From Nocardia iowensis (GTDB lineage Bacteria; Actinomycetota; Actinomycetes; Mycobacteriales; Mycobacteriaceae), in contig NZ_CP078145.1 in the NCBI RefSeq assembly GCF_019222765.1, forward strand, positions 6,200,001-6,264,000: a DNA stretch of 64,000 bases. The letters are read 5' to 3'. The position numbers were made by a program, and so were the translations under genes. Position 1 is the stretch's first letter. Each line of letters starts with the position of its first letter. Below the pieces are notes generated by a model, which was given only the letters and a program-made list of their open reading frames with translations, was not told the DNA's origin and did no database searches. This document shows, piece by piece, positions 52,465 through 60,214 of this stretch.

Positions 52465-53198
52465 CAGGCTGCCCTTCCGGCGATGAACCCGCCGTCGACG
52501 GGCAAGATGTGACCGGTGGTGAACTCCGCATCCGCGAGATACAGCACCGCGGCGGTGGTTTCGGACACCTCACCGATCCGATTCAGCAAAGCCAGTCGGC
52601 CGGAAGCGGTTTCGTCGCCGTCCCCGAACAGCGGGGTGCGGATGATGCCGGGGGCAACAGCATTCACCCTGATGCCGTCCGCTGCCAGTTCCGCGGCGAG
52701 GCTGACGGTCAGCGCGTGCACGCCACCTTTGCTGACCAGCGCCGCCGACGCGGGCAACCCGGCGAGCGCGTGGTTGACGAGCACCGTGCCGATGTTCACG
52801 ATGCTGCCGCCGGACGCCTGCCGCCGAAGCTGCCGCACCACCGCCTGCGTGGTGAAGTAGGTGCCCTTCAAGTTGCCGTCGAGGTAGCTGTCGAGGTCTT
52901 CCTCGGTGACGTCGACAAATGGCTTGGCACCGAAGATGCCCGCGTTGTTCACCAGGACATGCACGCCGCCGAACCGCTCGACGGCGGCTCGCACGAGCTC
53001 GGAACCCGTTGTGGGAGAACCGATATCCCCCGCGAAGGTGGCGATCCGTTCCGGTGCGCCGAGCTCCGCCGCCACGTCGGCGAGCTTGTCCGCGTCACGC
53101 CCGTTGAGCACCACGTTGTCTCCGCGCGCCACGAAGGCGCGGGCGATATCGCGCCCGATCCCGCTGGAGGATCCGGTCACGATGACCGTCTTCGTCAT
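52464..53198 (-). CDS. SDR-family protein lacking the catalytic tyrosine
   Basis: The 244-residue protein has the SDR cofactor motif 'VTGSSSGIGRDIA', 'VLVNNAGIFGAKPF' and the active-site Lys in 'SAALVSKGGVHALT', but the residue four before that Lys is Ala, not the usual Tyr. The Ser region reads 'IVNIGTVLVNHA', without the usual Ser. It ends 'TTGHILPVDGGFIAG'. It may use another acid, act as an unusual isomerase or bind ligand only. Upstream lies a perfect ACGACCGGTCGT operator shared with the TetR gene. It is coupled to the tautomerase gene. Confidence 0.87.
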   Translation of the reverse strand: MTKTVIVTGSSSGIGRDIARAFVARGDNVVLNGRDADKLADVAAELGAPERIATFAGDIGSPTTGSELVRAAVERFGGVHVLVNNAGIFGAKPFVDVTEEDLDSYLDGNLKGTYFTTQAVVRQLRRQASGGSIVNIGTVLVNHALAGLPASAALVSKGGVHALTVSLAAELAADGIRVNAVAPGIIRTPLFGDGDETASGRLALLNRIGEVSETTAAVLYLADAEFTTGHILPVDGGFIAGRAA

Positions 53199-53221
53199 GT
53201 CGTCCTTCTCTCTATATTGAT

Positions 53222-53233
53222 ACGACCGGTCGT
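53222..53233. promoter_or_regulatory. TetR operator ACGACCGGTCGT before the SDR/tautomerase pair
   Basis: A perfect 12-bp palindrome 24 nt upstream of the SDR start, identical to the one in front of the neighbouring TetR gene. Confidence 0.75.
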
Positions 53234-53276
53234 CTTGGAATGGGTATGCAAAACGACCCGATGGGAAAGCCCTAGG

Positions 53277-53867
53277 TCAGGGCCGGAAGTAGTCGTCCAG
53301 CAGACGGTTCAAGCACTTGTGAAGTGGTTCCAGTGTCCGGTCGATCTTCATCCGGATCACCGCCCCTTCCCACGATTCGAGCAGCAGGTCGGCCAAGTCG
53401 GTCGCGTCGATATCGTCGCGAATCATCCCCTGCCGCTGCGCATCCCGCAGTTGGTCGGCGACCCGATCCCGCCACGCCCGCCACGCACTCGACAACGATT
53501 CCCGAAGCAGCTCACTGCCTTCCAGCTCGCCACCGAGGTTCGCGATCAGGCATCCGCCCGTGAAATCCGCCTCGACGAACTCATCCATGAGTCGCCCGAA
53601 GAACGCCCGCAGCCCACTCACCGGATCCGGCGCCGCAGCGAACGCCACACTCAAATTCCGCTGCACACAAGCCGAATGGTGCTCGATCACCGCCTGCCCG
53701 AAACTCTCTTTGCTGTCGAAGTAGTTATAGAACGACCCCTTCGGCACCCCCACCTTGTCCAAGACCTGCTTGATCCCGGTCCCGTGATAGCCACTGGCCA
53801 AAAACCCAGCAGCCCCCTCCTCCACCAGAAGCTGCCGAGTGTCCCCACTCCGTCGCGGTCGCGCCAT
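53277..53867 (-). CDS. TetR/AcrR-family regulator
   Basis: The 196-residue protein has the helix-turn-helix at about residues 10-58 ('FLASGYHGTGIKQVLDKVGVPKGSFYNYFDSKESFG', split) and a TetR_C effector domain with 'DFTGGCLIANLGGELEG'. The same perfect palindrome lies upstream of this gene and of the SDR gene, so it probably represses both. The AUG is the first codon after the palindrome. Confidence 0.93.
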   Translation of the reverse strand: MARPRRSGDTRQLLVEEGAAGFLASGYHGTGIKQVLDKVGVPKGSFYNYFDSKESFGQAVIEHHSACVQRNLSVAFAAAPDPVSGLRAFFGRLMDEFVEADFTGGCLIANLGGELEGSELLRESLSSAWRAWRDRVADQLRDAQRQGMIRDDIDATDLADLLLESWEGAVIRMKIDRTLEPLHKCLNRLLDDYFRP

Positions 53868-53878
53868 GCCGCAAATAT

Positions 53879-53890
53879 ACGACCGGTCGT
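53879..53890. promoter_or_regulatory. TetR operator ACGACCGGTCGT before the tetR gene
   Basis: A perfect 12-bp palindrome 11 nt upstream of the TetR start codon, identical to the site at 53222-53233. Confidence 0.75.
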
Positions 53891-53978
53891 CTCAAAACGC
53901 CAATCGAGAGCGGCGCGTACCGGGTGGGTATTGCCCACTTGATCCCCTCGTGACATGATGGGCACGGAGGTAGTTGCG

Positions 53979-54287
53979 ATGACACTGTCTGGTTTGGATC
54001 TGAGCCGCTTCGAGATCGTGGGAGAAAGCGAGGCCGATTCCCGCGGACGCGTCGCATTGGGGCGCGCGGGCGCACGCCCAGGCCGCCGATATCAGGTACG
54101 CATCGACAGCGACGGGGTGGTGGTTTTGGTGCCGGTGGTCTCGATTCCGGAACGCGAAATGATGGTGTGGGAAAACCCGCACTTGGCCGAGCAGATCCGG
54201 CGGGGCGTCGAAGAGGCCGAGTCCGGTGCCACGGTCGACCTCGGCGACTTCACGCAGTTCGCCGCAGACCCCGAGGACAAGGCCTGA
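53979..54287 (+). CDS. AbrB/MazE-like antitoxin candidate
   Basis: The 102-residue protein has a swapped-hairpin-like segment 'ADSRGRVALGRAGARPGRRYQVRIDSDGVVVLVPV' (split) of the kind found in AbrB/MazE DNA-binding domains, then a helical C-terminus 'HLAEQIRRGVEEAESGATVDLG'. Antitoxins of this shape bind DNA and neutralise the downstream toxin. GGAGG lies about 9 nt before the ATG at 53979; an in-frame start at 53955 is less likely. The toxin-like gene starts 4 nt after its stop. Confidence 0.72.
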   Translation: MTLSGLDLSRFEIVGESEADSRGRVALGRAGARPGRRYQVRIDSDGVVVLVPVVSIPEREMMVWENPHLAEQIRRGVEEAESGATVDLGDFTQFAADPEDKA

Positions 54288-54291
54288 CGCG

Positions 54292-54609
54292 GTGGCGTAC
54301 GAACTGCGATTCGCCCGCGCCGCGGCCGCCGCGCTGCAAACATTGGCCGAAAGGCCCGACACCGCAACAAAACTCAGAAAGGTAAGCAAGGCACTGGGAC
54401 TGCTGCAAACGGATCCGCTGTATCCCGGCCTGAACTCCCATCGCTACCAGAACTTTCCCGGAGTGGAAAAGGAAAAGATCTGGGACTCGTACGTGGAGAA
54501 CCACACGCCGGGCGCGTGGCGCATCTACTGGATGTACGGCCCGGACACCGAACGCGATGGCAAAGCGATATCGGTGATCACGGTCCTGATGATCGGCCCG
54601 CACCTCTAG
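54292..54609 (+). CDS. RelE/ParE-like toxin candidate
   Basis: The 105-residue basic protein has 'ELRFARAAAAALQTLAERPDTATKLRKVSKALGLL' (split) and a C-terminal beta sheet with 'YVENHTPGAWRIYWMYGP' and 'ISVITVLMIGPHL', the outline of RelE/ParE-superfamily toxins that cut mRNA on the ribosome or poison gyrase. It starts with GTG 4 nt after the antitoxin-like gene and overlaps the convergent GGCT-like gene by 4 nt. Confidence 0.72.
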   Translation: MAYELRFARAAAAALQTLAERPDTATKLRKVSKALGLLQTDPLYPGLNSHRYQNFPGVEKEKIWDSYVENHTPGAWRIYWMYGPDTERDGKAISVITVLMIGPHL

Positions 54610-55049
54610 AACCCGCGCCGCCATTCGGCGCAGCGTGTGACGAAGTGCGAGAGATGGGCAGTGACGAAGCTGTCCGGGTGCCAATCCTCTTGTGCGGGAG
54701 TGGAAGTCCATACGTAGGACCAGGCCGATTTGCCTGGGGAAGGAAGGGGAATCGCACGTAGGTCGTACTCATCGTCCTCGTAGGCGTCGAGGATCTCCCA
54801 CTCCCCCGCAGTAAGTCCGCTGAGCAGGACACCGCGCGCCTGACTCGTCGCCGCGGGAACAAGGCCCGGGTACACCCTGCCGGGTAAAGCAGCCACCCGC
54901 CAGCCCGGCACGACAGTCGGAACGAGCTCCGGGACGCGGCCGAGCAGGACCTCGAGTATCGCCGGAAATTGCAGCGTCCCATAGGCGAACAACGGGCGAC
55001 CTGAGGTGACGAGCCGCCCCAACCTGACCCCCCTCCCCGACAACTCCAC
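54606..55049 (-). CDS. Gamma-glutamylcyclotransferase-like (AIG2/GGCT fold) protein
   Basis: The 147-residue protein has the BtrG-fold opening 'PLFAYGTLQFPAILEVLLG' (YGSL/T motif), 'ARGVLLSGLTAGEWEILDAYEDDEYDLRAIPLP' (split; Glu and Asp of the active-site area) and 'SYVWTS'. Such enzymes release 5-oxoproline from gamma-glutamyl compounds. The GTG at 55049 has GAGGAGA upstream; longer in-frame starts would run through the repeat element at 55072-55127. Confidence 0.8.
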   Translation of the reverse strand: MELSGRGVRLGRLVTSGRPLFAYGTLQFPAILEVLLGRVPELVPTVVPGWRVAALPGRVYPGLVPAATSQARGVLLSGLTAGEWEILDAYEDDEYDLRAIPLPSPGKSAWSYVWTSTPAQEDWHPDSFVTAHLSHFVTRCAEWRRGF

Positions 55050-55071
55050 GTCGTCTCCTCTGGTGGTAGCC

Positions 55072-55127
55072 GAGCGGGACGTGACGGTGCACCCACTCGA
55101 TGTTCGGCGCAGTGATGTCCCGTACGG
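55072..55127 (+). repeat. Dispersed 56-60 bp element, copy 3
   Basis: It begins with GAGCGGGAC and ends with GTCCCGTACGG, 36 nt apart, the same spacing as in the two copies near 29.4 kb (minus strand there). Identity to copy 1 is 40 of 56. It lies between oxyR and the GGCT-like gene. Confidence 0.7.
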
Positions 55128-55173
55128 ATGTTCGTGTCGACGCCGGATTGGACTGGGGCCGAGGGTCTTTTGT

Positions 55174-56082
55174 TTAGAGTGGGCGCTGGGTGCGGATGAT
55201 CGCGGCGAGGTATTCGTAGTCTTCGGCGCGAGCGGTGGACGTGCGGTATGCGAGGCCGATGGTGCGTCCCGGCGCGGGGGCGGCGAAGTGGGCGATGTCG
55301 AGCGTGCCGCGGGCGGTTTCGGACGCAACGGCCATCTCCGGGATGAGGGTGACACCGAGACCGCCTGCGACACACTGCACTACGGTCGCCAAGGACGCCG
55401 CCCGAGTATCGCCGACGGCGGCGGGATGGATCTCGGCCGAGCGGCACAGGTCCAGAGTTTGGTCACGCAGGCAGTGCCCCTCGTCGAGGAGCAGCAGCGG
55501 CAGCGCGTCCAGTACGGACGGTGCGAGGTCGGTGCGCCCGGCCAGCTCGTGCCCACGCGGCGTCACCAACACGAACTCCTCGGTGTACAGCGGGATCTCG
55601 ACCAGCCCGGGGATATCGGTCGGCAACGCGAGCACTGCGACATCGAGCACGCCGGTGCGTAACCCGTCCAGCAGGCGAGCGGTCTGATCCTCGATCACCT
55701 GGGGGTGGAGCGCGGGTAACTTCTTGTGCAACTCCGGAAGAAGACCCGGCAGCACATACGGAGCAACCGTCGGAATGATGCCCATGCGCAACGTGCCACC
55801 GAGACCGTCTCCGGTCGCCGACGCCACGAAACGATCCGCCGCCTCGAGTGTCGCCATCGCCTTGGGCAGCAATCGCATCCCGGCGGCGGTGACGAGGACC
55901 CGTCGCGTACTCCGCTCGATCAGCTGTAGCCCCAACCCGTGTTCCAGCGCCGCTAGCGCCTGCGATAGCGTGGGCTGGCTCACACTGAGCCGCGCTGCGG
56001 CCGTGCCGAAATGGCGGTATTCCGCGACCGCCACGAACGCACGCAGCTGTGACAGGGTCGGCTGATAAGTCTGATCGGTCAC
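55174..56082 (-). CDS. oxyR: Peroxide-sensing LysR-family regulator OxyR
   Basis: The 302-residue protein has a LysR helix-turn-helix at about residues 9-66 ('[38 protein letters not shown]', split) and an effector domain with the redox pair Cys204 and Cys213 in '[13 protein letters not shown]', spaced 9 residues apart as in E. coli OxyR. Oxidation by peroxide makes it activate ahpC. The GTG at 56082 lies 7 nt after a TACACT box. It is divergent from ahpC-ahpD, the classical arrangement, with an inverted repeat over its promoter. Confidence 0.95.
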   Translation of the reverse strand: MTDQTYQPTLSQLRAFVAVAEYRHFGTAAARLSVSQPTLSQALAALEHGLGLQLIERSTRRVLVTAAGMRLLPKAMATLEAADRFVASATGDGLGGTLRMGIIPTVAPYVLPGLLPELHKKLPALHPQVIEDQTARLLDGLRTGVLDVAVLALPTDIPGLVEIPLYTEEFVLVTPRGHELAGRTDLAPSVLDALPLLLLDEGHCLRDQTLDLCRSAEIHPAAVGDTRAASLATVVQCVAGGLGVTLIPEMAVASETARGTLDIAHFAAPAPGRTIGLAYRTSTARAEDYEYLAAIIRTQRPL

Positions 56083-56086
56083 GGCT

Positions 56087-56106
56087 ATCAGTGTAGTGCG
56101 ACTGAT
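56087..56106. promoter_or_regulatory. OxyR-type inverted repeat in the oxyR-ahpC gap
   Basis: ATCAG (56087-56091) and CTGAT (56102-56106) flank a 10-nt centre. The site covers the predicted oxyR -10 box, fitting autorepression, and is about 100 bp upstream of ahpC. Confidence 0.45.
56090..56095 (-). promoter_or_regulatory. Predicted -10 box, leaderless oxyR
   Basis: On the minus strand TACACT lies 7 nt before the GTG at 56082. Confidence 0.5.
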
Positions 56107-56206
56107 CACCTTTACCTTTCAGCGGCCCTTCGGCAAGATCGCAAGTGAGCTTTTCTGCTTTTCTGCACAGTGCTAGCAAACCCATCACAGGACGAGGAGA
56201 TTAGGC

Positions 56207-56794
56207 ATGGCCTTGCTGACCATCGGCGACCAATTCCCGGCATACAACCTCACCGCTGTCATCGGTGGTGATCTGTCCAAGGTCGACGCTCAGCAGCCTG
56301 ACGACTACTTCACCCAGATCACCAGCGACGATCACGCGGGCAAGTGGCGGATCGTCTTCTTCTGGCCGAAGGACTTCACCTTCGTGTGCCCGACGGAGAT
56401 CGCCGCGTTCGGCAAGCTCAACGAGGAATTCGAGGACCGCGATGCGCAGGTGCTCGGCGCCTCGGTCGACAACGAGTTCGTCCACTTCCAGTGGCGTGCC
56501 CAGCACGAGGACCTGAAGACCCTTCCCTTCCCGATCCTTTCCGACCTCAAGCGCGAATTGGCCGCCGCCACCGGCGTTCTCAACGCCGACGGTGTCGCCG
56601 ACCGGGCCACCTTCATCGTCGACCCGAACAACGAGATCCAGTTCGTCTCGGTCACCGCGGGTTCGGTCGGCCGCAATGTCGACGAGGTGCTGCGGGTGCT
56701 CGACGCGCTGCAGTCCGACGAGCTGTGCGCCTGCAACTGGAAGAAGGGCGATCCGACCATCAACGCGGGCGAGTTGCTCGCCGCGAGCGTCTGA
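56207..56794 (+). CDS. ahpC: Alkyl hydroperoxide reductase AhpC (peroxiredoxin)
   Basis: The 195-residue peroxiredoxin reduces hydroperoxides and peroxynitrite. The peroxidatic Cys61 lies in 'FFWPKDFTFVCPTEI', and the resolving pair Cys174 and Cys176 in 'SDELCACNWKKGD', the three-cysteine layout of mycobacterial AhpC, which is recycled by AhpD. GAGGAG precedes the ATG. It is divergent from oxyR and followed by ahpD after 49 nt. Confidence 0.97.
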   Translation: MALLTIGDQFPAYNLTAVIGGDLSKVDAQQPDDYFTQITSDDHAGKWRIVFFWPKDFTFVCPTEIAAFGKLNEEFEDRDAQVLGASVDNEFVHFQWRAQHEDLKTLPFPILSDLKRELAAATGVLNADGVADRATFIVDPNNEIQFVSVTAGSVGRNVDEVLRVLDALQSDELCACNWKKGDPTINAGELLAASV

Positions 56795-56843
56795 TCCCCT
56801 CCCGAAGTACGAAAACCTTTGAACGAGAACAGGACCGGTACAT

Positions 56844-57383
56844 ATGAGCATTGAGAACCTGAAGAACTCCCTCCCCGAGTACGCCAAGGACCTCAAGCTC
56901 AACTTGTCATCGCTCGCGCGCACCACCGTGCTGAACGAACAGCAGCTGTGGGGCACTTTGCTGGCGTCGGCGGCCGCGACACGGTCGGCGACCACGCTGC
57001 GCGAGATCGCCGAGGAAGCCGCGGACGTGCTGTCCGAGCAGGCCTACAACGCCGCGCTCGGCGCCGCCTCGATCATGGGCATGAACAATGTGTTCTACCG
57101 AGGCAAGGCGTTTCTCGGCGGCCGCTACGACGACCTGCGGGCCGGTCTGCGCATGCAGATCATCGGCGCCCCCGGGGTCGACAAGGCGGATTTCGAGCTG
57201 TGGTCGTTCGCGGTCTCCTCGATCAACGGTTGCCAGCACTGCCTCGAGGCACACGAGCACACGCTGCGTGAGGCGGGCGTGTCCCGTGAGGTGATCTTCG
57301 AGTCGCTGCGCGCGGCCGCGATCGTCGCCGGAGTCGGACAGGCAGTGCAGTCGACCGAAACGCTTGCCGCCGCCTCGGTCTGA
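56844..57383 (+). CDS. ahpD: Alkyl hydroperoxidase AhpD
   Basis: The 179-residue protein is the thioredoxin-like reductant of AhpC. The catalytic Cys130-x2-Cys133 and His137 lie in '[17 protein letters not shown]', with Glu118 in 'DFELWSF', all at the positions known in M. tuberculosis AhpD. It receives electrons from dihydrolipoamide-bearing proteins. It is the second gene of the peroxide operon, which ends in a textbook terminator. Confidence 0.97.
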   Translation: MSIENLKNSLPEYAKDLKLNLSSLARTTVLNEQQLWGTLLASAAATRSATTLREIAEEAADVLSEQAYNAALGAASIMGMNNVFYRGKAFLGGRYDDLRAGLRMQIIGAPGVDKADFELWSFAVSSINGCQHCLEAHEHTLREAGVSREVIFESLRAAAIVAGVGQAVQSTETLAAASV

Positions 57384-57394
57384 TCCGTTCGGCA

Positions 57395-57433
57395 AGAGGC
57401 CGCCGCCGTTCCCACTGGACGGCGGCGGCCTTT
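57395..57433 (+). terminator. Rho-independent terminator of ahpC-ahpD
   Basis: GGCCGCCGCCGT (57395-57406) pairs perfectly with ACGGCGGCGGCC (57416-57427) and is followed by six T residues. It is the most canonical terminator in the window. Confidence 0.92.
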
Positions 57434-57516
57434 TTTGCGTACCCGCTGACCAGCGACGACGTCTCGATGAACGCAGGGTGTGGGCCACGCGACAGCTCGG
57501 TGTCGGTGGCGGCTAG

Positions 57517-57522
57517 TAGGCT
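57517..57522 (+). promoter_or_regulatory. Predicted -10 box, leaderless phzF-like gene
   Basis: TAGGCT ends 8 nt before the ATG at 57531; there is no Shine-Dalgarno. Confidence 0.5.
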
Positions 57523-57530
57523 CGGCAACC

Positions 57531-58205
57531 ATGGGCACACAGGTTGATGTGGTGCGGGTGTTCACCGACGCCGCCGGACGGTTCGGCAACGAACTGGGGA
57601 TCGCGCGGGCCGCGGACGTGCCCGAAGCCGACCGCCAGGCACTCGCCGCCAAGGCGGGCTACAGCGAGACCGTGGTGGTCGAGGACCCGGTCGACGGGGT
57701 CGCCCGAGTGCGGATCTACACCCCCACCGTCGAGCTGCCGTTCGCCGGACATCCGTCGGTAGGCACCGCGTGGTGGTTCGCCGCGCAGGGCAAGCCGATC
57801 CGGCAGCTGGACGTCCCCGCTGGACCGGTCGCGGTGGAGCTGACCGACGGCCTCACCTGGATCACGGCACGCGCGGAATGGGCACCGGACTTCACTTTTC
57901 ACCAACTCGAAGACCTCGACGAACTGGCCGATCTGCGCCCCGACGACTTCACCGGCGGACCGCACTACTTCTGGGCATGGATCGACCAGAACCGCGGCTC
58001 GCTGCGCTCCCGCATGTTCGCGCCCAACTTCGGCATCGCCGAAGACGAGGCGACCGGTGCCGCCGCCGTCGCCATCACGGCACTGCTGCGCAAGGGATTG
58101 GTCATCACTCAGGGCAAGGGATCACAACTGTTCACCGCCTGGGACTCCGACGGCTGGGTGCGCCTCGGCGGTCGCGTGGTCGCCGATCAAACAGTGGAGA
58201 TCTGA
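57531..58205 (+). CDS. PhzF-family isomerase/epimerase-like protein
   Basis: The 224-residue protein resembles the PhzF family: 'VFTDAAGRFGNELGIA' (the N-terminal catalytic-side strand), 'RIYTPTVELPFAGHPSVGTAWW' (split), and 'MFAPNFGIAEDEATGAAAVAI' with the acidic and Ala-Thr-Gly turn of the second half. At 224 residues it is shorter than typical PhzF (about 270-300). The reaction is unknown. Rv2716 is the counterpart in M. tuberculosis. Confidence 0.83.
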   Translation: MGTQVDVVRVFTDAAGRFGNELGIARAADVPEADRQALAAKAGYSETVVVEDPVDGVARVRIYTPTVELPFAGHPSVGTAWWFAAQGKPIRQLDVPAGPVAVELTDGLTWITARAEWAPDFTFHQLEDLDELADLRPDDFTGGPHYFWAWIDQNRGSLRSRMFAPNFGIAEDEATGAAAVAITALLRKGLVITQGKGSQLFTAWDSDGWVRLGGRVVADQTVEI

Positions 58206-58613
58206 GGGTCCACCGCAACGAGTCCCGCCGGGCTGAGCGGCATACCGGAGTCCAACGCGAGTTGACGCACAACCTCTATGCCATTACGTCCGCGGCGCCG
58301 GACGAGGTACGCACGATGGCGTTGCCGCCGACGCCTTTCCGGACGGCCGCGCGCCGGCGAACCCGGGACCTCTCGGACGCCGTGTCGCGCGGATCCGCTG
58401 CGGCGCAAGCACAGACCGCACGCGGTTACACCCGGAGAATCGTTGTCATCGACGAGCTTGCAGCCAAACGTCCGACTGCCGCATATCGCGCGGCGTTGTT
58501 GCGGCACCGGCAGCACCGCTGTTGCCAGGACAAATCGTCACGGGTGCAGCACGTTGAGTCGCTGGCGTTCTGGGCATACATCGGCTCCGGTAACTCACGC
58601 CAAGCCCCTGACG
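58206..58613. other. Region without a recognised gene
   Basis: These 408 bases between phzF-like and rskA genes carry open frames on both strands (for example 58187-58516 minus and 58278-58763 plus). None has a ribosome binding site, family motif or codon pattern like its neighbours. The minus-strand stretch near 58206-58290 reads 'VVRQLALDSGMPLSPAGL' and could be a gene remnant. No terminator hairpin or promoter was recognised. Confidence 0.45.
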
Positions 58614-59330
58614 TCAGGGCAGGAACACCCGGACGATCGGTGTAGTCGTCGGCGCCGCGGCGCCACTGGTTGGCTCGACACTGACGGCCAGCGTTGTACC
58701 CGGATCGAAGCCCATTACGAATGGCCTTGCTGCCGAGGGCGATTCGGTGAGCAGACCCACTGAGCGCGGCGGCGCGCCGGACTCGACCAGCCACACCTGA
58801 TACACCTGGCCCGGCGGGGGCTCGGACACACCGTCGAAGGCGACGACCGCGAGACGCTGCTGCGGCGAGACCTCCACCACGACGGTACCGCCGCCGGTGA
58901 CAGACGCGGTCAGTGTGCGCCTGTCGGGCTGCCGATGCACTTGCTCCGCGCCCGGCACATCGGGTGGCGGGCCACTGATCCGGTCGGCGACGATGCTGCC
59001 GCCGATCACCAGGCACGCCGTCGCGGCCACCGGGACCGCCCACCGGGTCCAGCGTGTCGACCTGGACCGGTCGTCCCGATCGTCGGGCAGTGCCGCCAGA
59101 ATGCGTGCTTCCAGTTCCGGTGGCGGTGGCTGCGCGTCGAGCGTGGCGATCCGTGCCATCACCTCGCGCAGCCGCCACATCGTGTCCGAGAATGCTTGCC
59201 GCACAGCTGGATCGGCGGCCGCGAGCCGTTGCTCGATATGCCGGCGTTCGATATCGGCGACGGCGTCCAATGCGCACGGGTACGCGAGGTCGAGCAGTTC
59301 CGCGTCGGACCGCGGGAAGGTCTCAGCCAC
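58614..59330 (-). CDS. rskA: Anti-sigma-K factor RskA
   Basis: The 238-residue membrane protein has an N-terminal cytosolic anti-sigma domain ('ELLDLAYPCALDAVADIERRHIEQRLAAADPAVRQAF', split), one membrane segment at about residues 96-112 ('WAVPVAATACLVIGGSIVA') and an outer RskA-type beta domain ('QRLAVVAFDGVSEPPPGQVYQVWLVESG', split). It holds SigK at the membrane until proteolysis frees it. Its start overlaps the sigK end by 8 nt. No zinc-binding HxxxCxxC is seen, as expected for this subgroup. Confidence 0.9.
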   Translation of the reverse strand: MAETFPRSDAELLDLAYPCALDAVADIERRHIEQRLAAADPAVRQAFSDTMWRLREVMARIATLDAQPPPPELEARILAALPDDRDDRSRSTRWTRWAVPVAATACLVIGGSIVADRISGPPPDVPGAEQVHRQPDRRTLTASVTGGGTVVVEVSPQQRLAVVAFDGVSEPPPGQVYQVWLVESGAPPRSVGLLTESPSAARPFVMGFDPGTTLAVSVEPTSGAAAPTTTPIVRVFLP

Positions 59331-59991
59331 CGGTGCCGCCGAGGGGCAAACATTTCTCGAGTCTCCTCAGACCATCACGGAGGCGAATCTTGATGGTGGA
59401 CAACGGGACCGAGAGCTGGCCGGCGACTTCACGGTAGGTCCGCCCGGTGTAGTAGGCGAGGGTGATCGCTTCCCGCTGGGTAGCGGGGAGTGCATCCAAG
59501 CAGCCCGACTGTTCCGCCCACTGTCGCGTCACCGCTTCGGCGACGACATCGTGCTCGCGGACCTCGTATGCGTAGGCCGCTTCCCGGACGGTGCACGAGG
59601 CTTCCGCACGCACCCGATCGATCGCGTGGCGATGCGCGATCGTCGTGATCCAGCCGACCGGACTGGACAGCGCCGCGTCGTATCGATCGGCCGTCGACCA
59701 CACCTCTAGGTACACCTCCTTGGTGACTTCCGCCGCGGCGACGTGGCCGCGCAGAATTCGCGCGGCGAGCCCGAACACACGCGGGCTGGTCAGCCGGTAG
59801 AACTCGGTGAACGCGGCGCGATCCCCCGTGCCGATCGCCGCGACCAGCGTGGCGAATCGTCGACTGGCCACTACCATCCGGTCCCGGTCGAGCCCGGTGG
59901 TCACCGGACACGCGAGTAACGATCCAGCGTCGCCATCCAGTACTGGATCGCCTACCCGATGCACCGAAGCAAACCCGTACTCGTTGCTCAT
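59323..59991 (-). CDS. sigK: ECF RNA polymerase sigma factor SigK
   Basis: The 222-residue sigma factor has region 2 ('FTEFYRLTSPRVFGLAARILRG', 'EVYLEVWSTADRYD', 'GWITTIAHRHAIDRVRAE') and region 4 ('LPATQREAITLAYYTGRTYREVAGQLSVPLSTIKIRLRDGL', split). Linkage to rskA identifies it as the SigK group, which in mycobacteria drives redox-linked and exported-antigen genes. The ATG at 59991 has GAGG 7 nt upstream. The first about 50 residues vary from the family. Confidence 0.9.
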   Translation of the reverse strand: MSNEYGFASVHRVGDPVLDGDAGSLLACPVTTGLDRDRMVVASRRFATLVAAIGTGDRAAFTEFYRLTSPRVFGLAARILRGHVAAAEVTKEVYLEVWSTADRYDAALSSPVGWITTIAHRHAIDRVRAEASCTVREAAYAYEVREHDVVAEAVTRQWAEQSGCLDALPATQREAITLAYYTGRTYREVAGQLSVPLSTIKIRLRDGLRRLEKCLPLGGTGG

Positions 59992-60214
59992 GCCTGGACC
60001 TCGCCGTCGCTCGGTTCCGACACACGCAAAACGCGCTGGCACACCATCCGCGCGCCACGCCCCCTCATGCCCGCATCTCGCTACCGCTTGGTTCCGACCC
60101 ACACCACACCCACTGGCACATGATTGGCTTACCGCGCTTGCTCTTGGCCGAATCTTCTGCCTGCATAGAGGGGGTTCGGTATGGGCTGGCGTGCGGATTG
60201 GTCTGCGGCGGCGG

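Noticed and set aside
58278..58763. Plus-strand gene of 161 codons
   Set aside because: Arg/Pro-rich shadow-like composition, no ribosome binding site, and half of it lies antisense to rskA.
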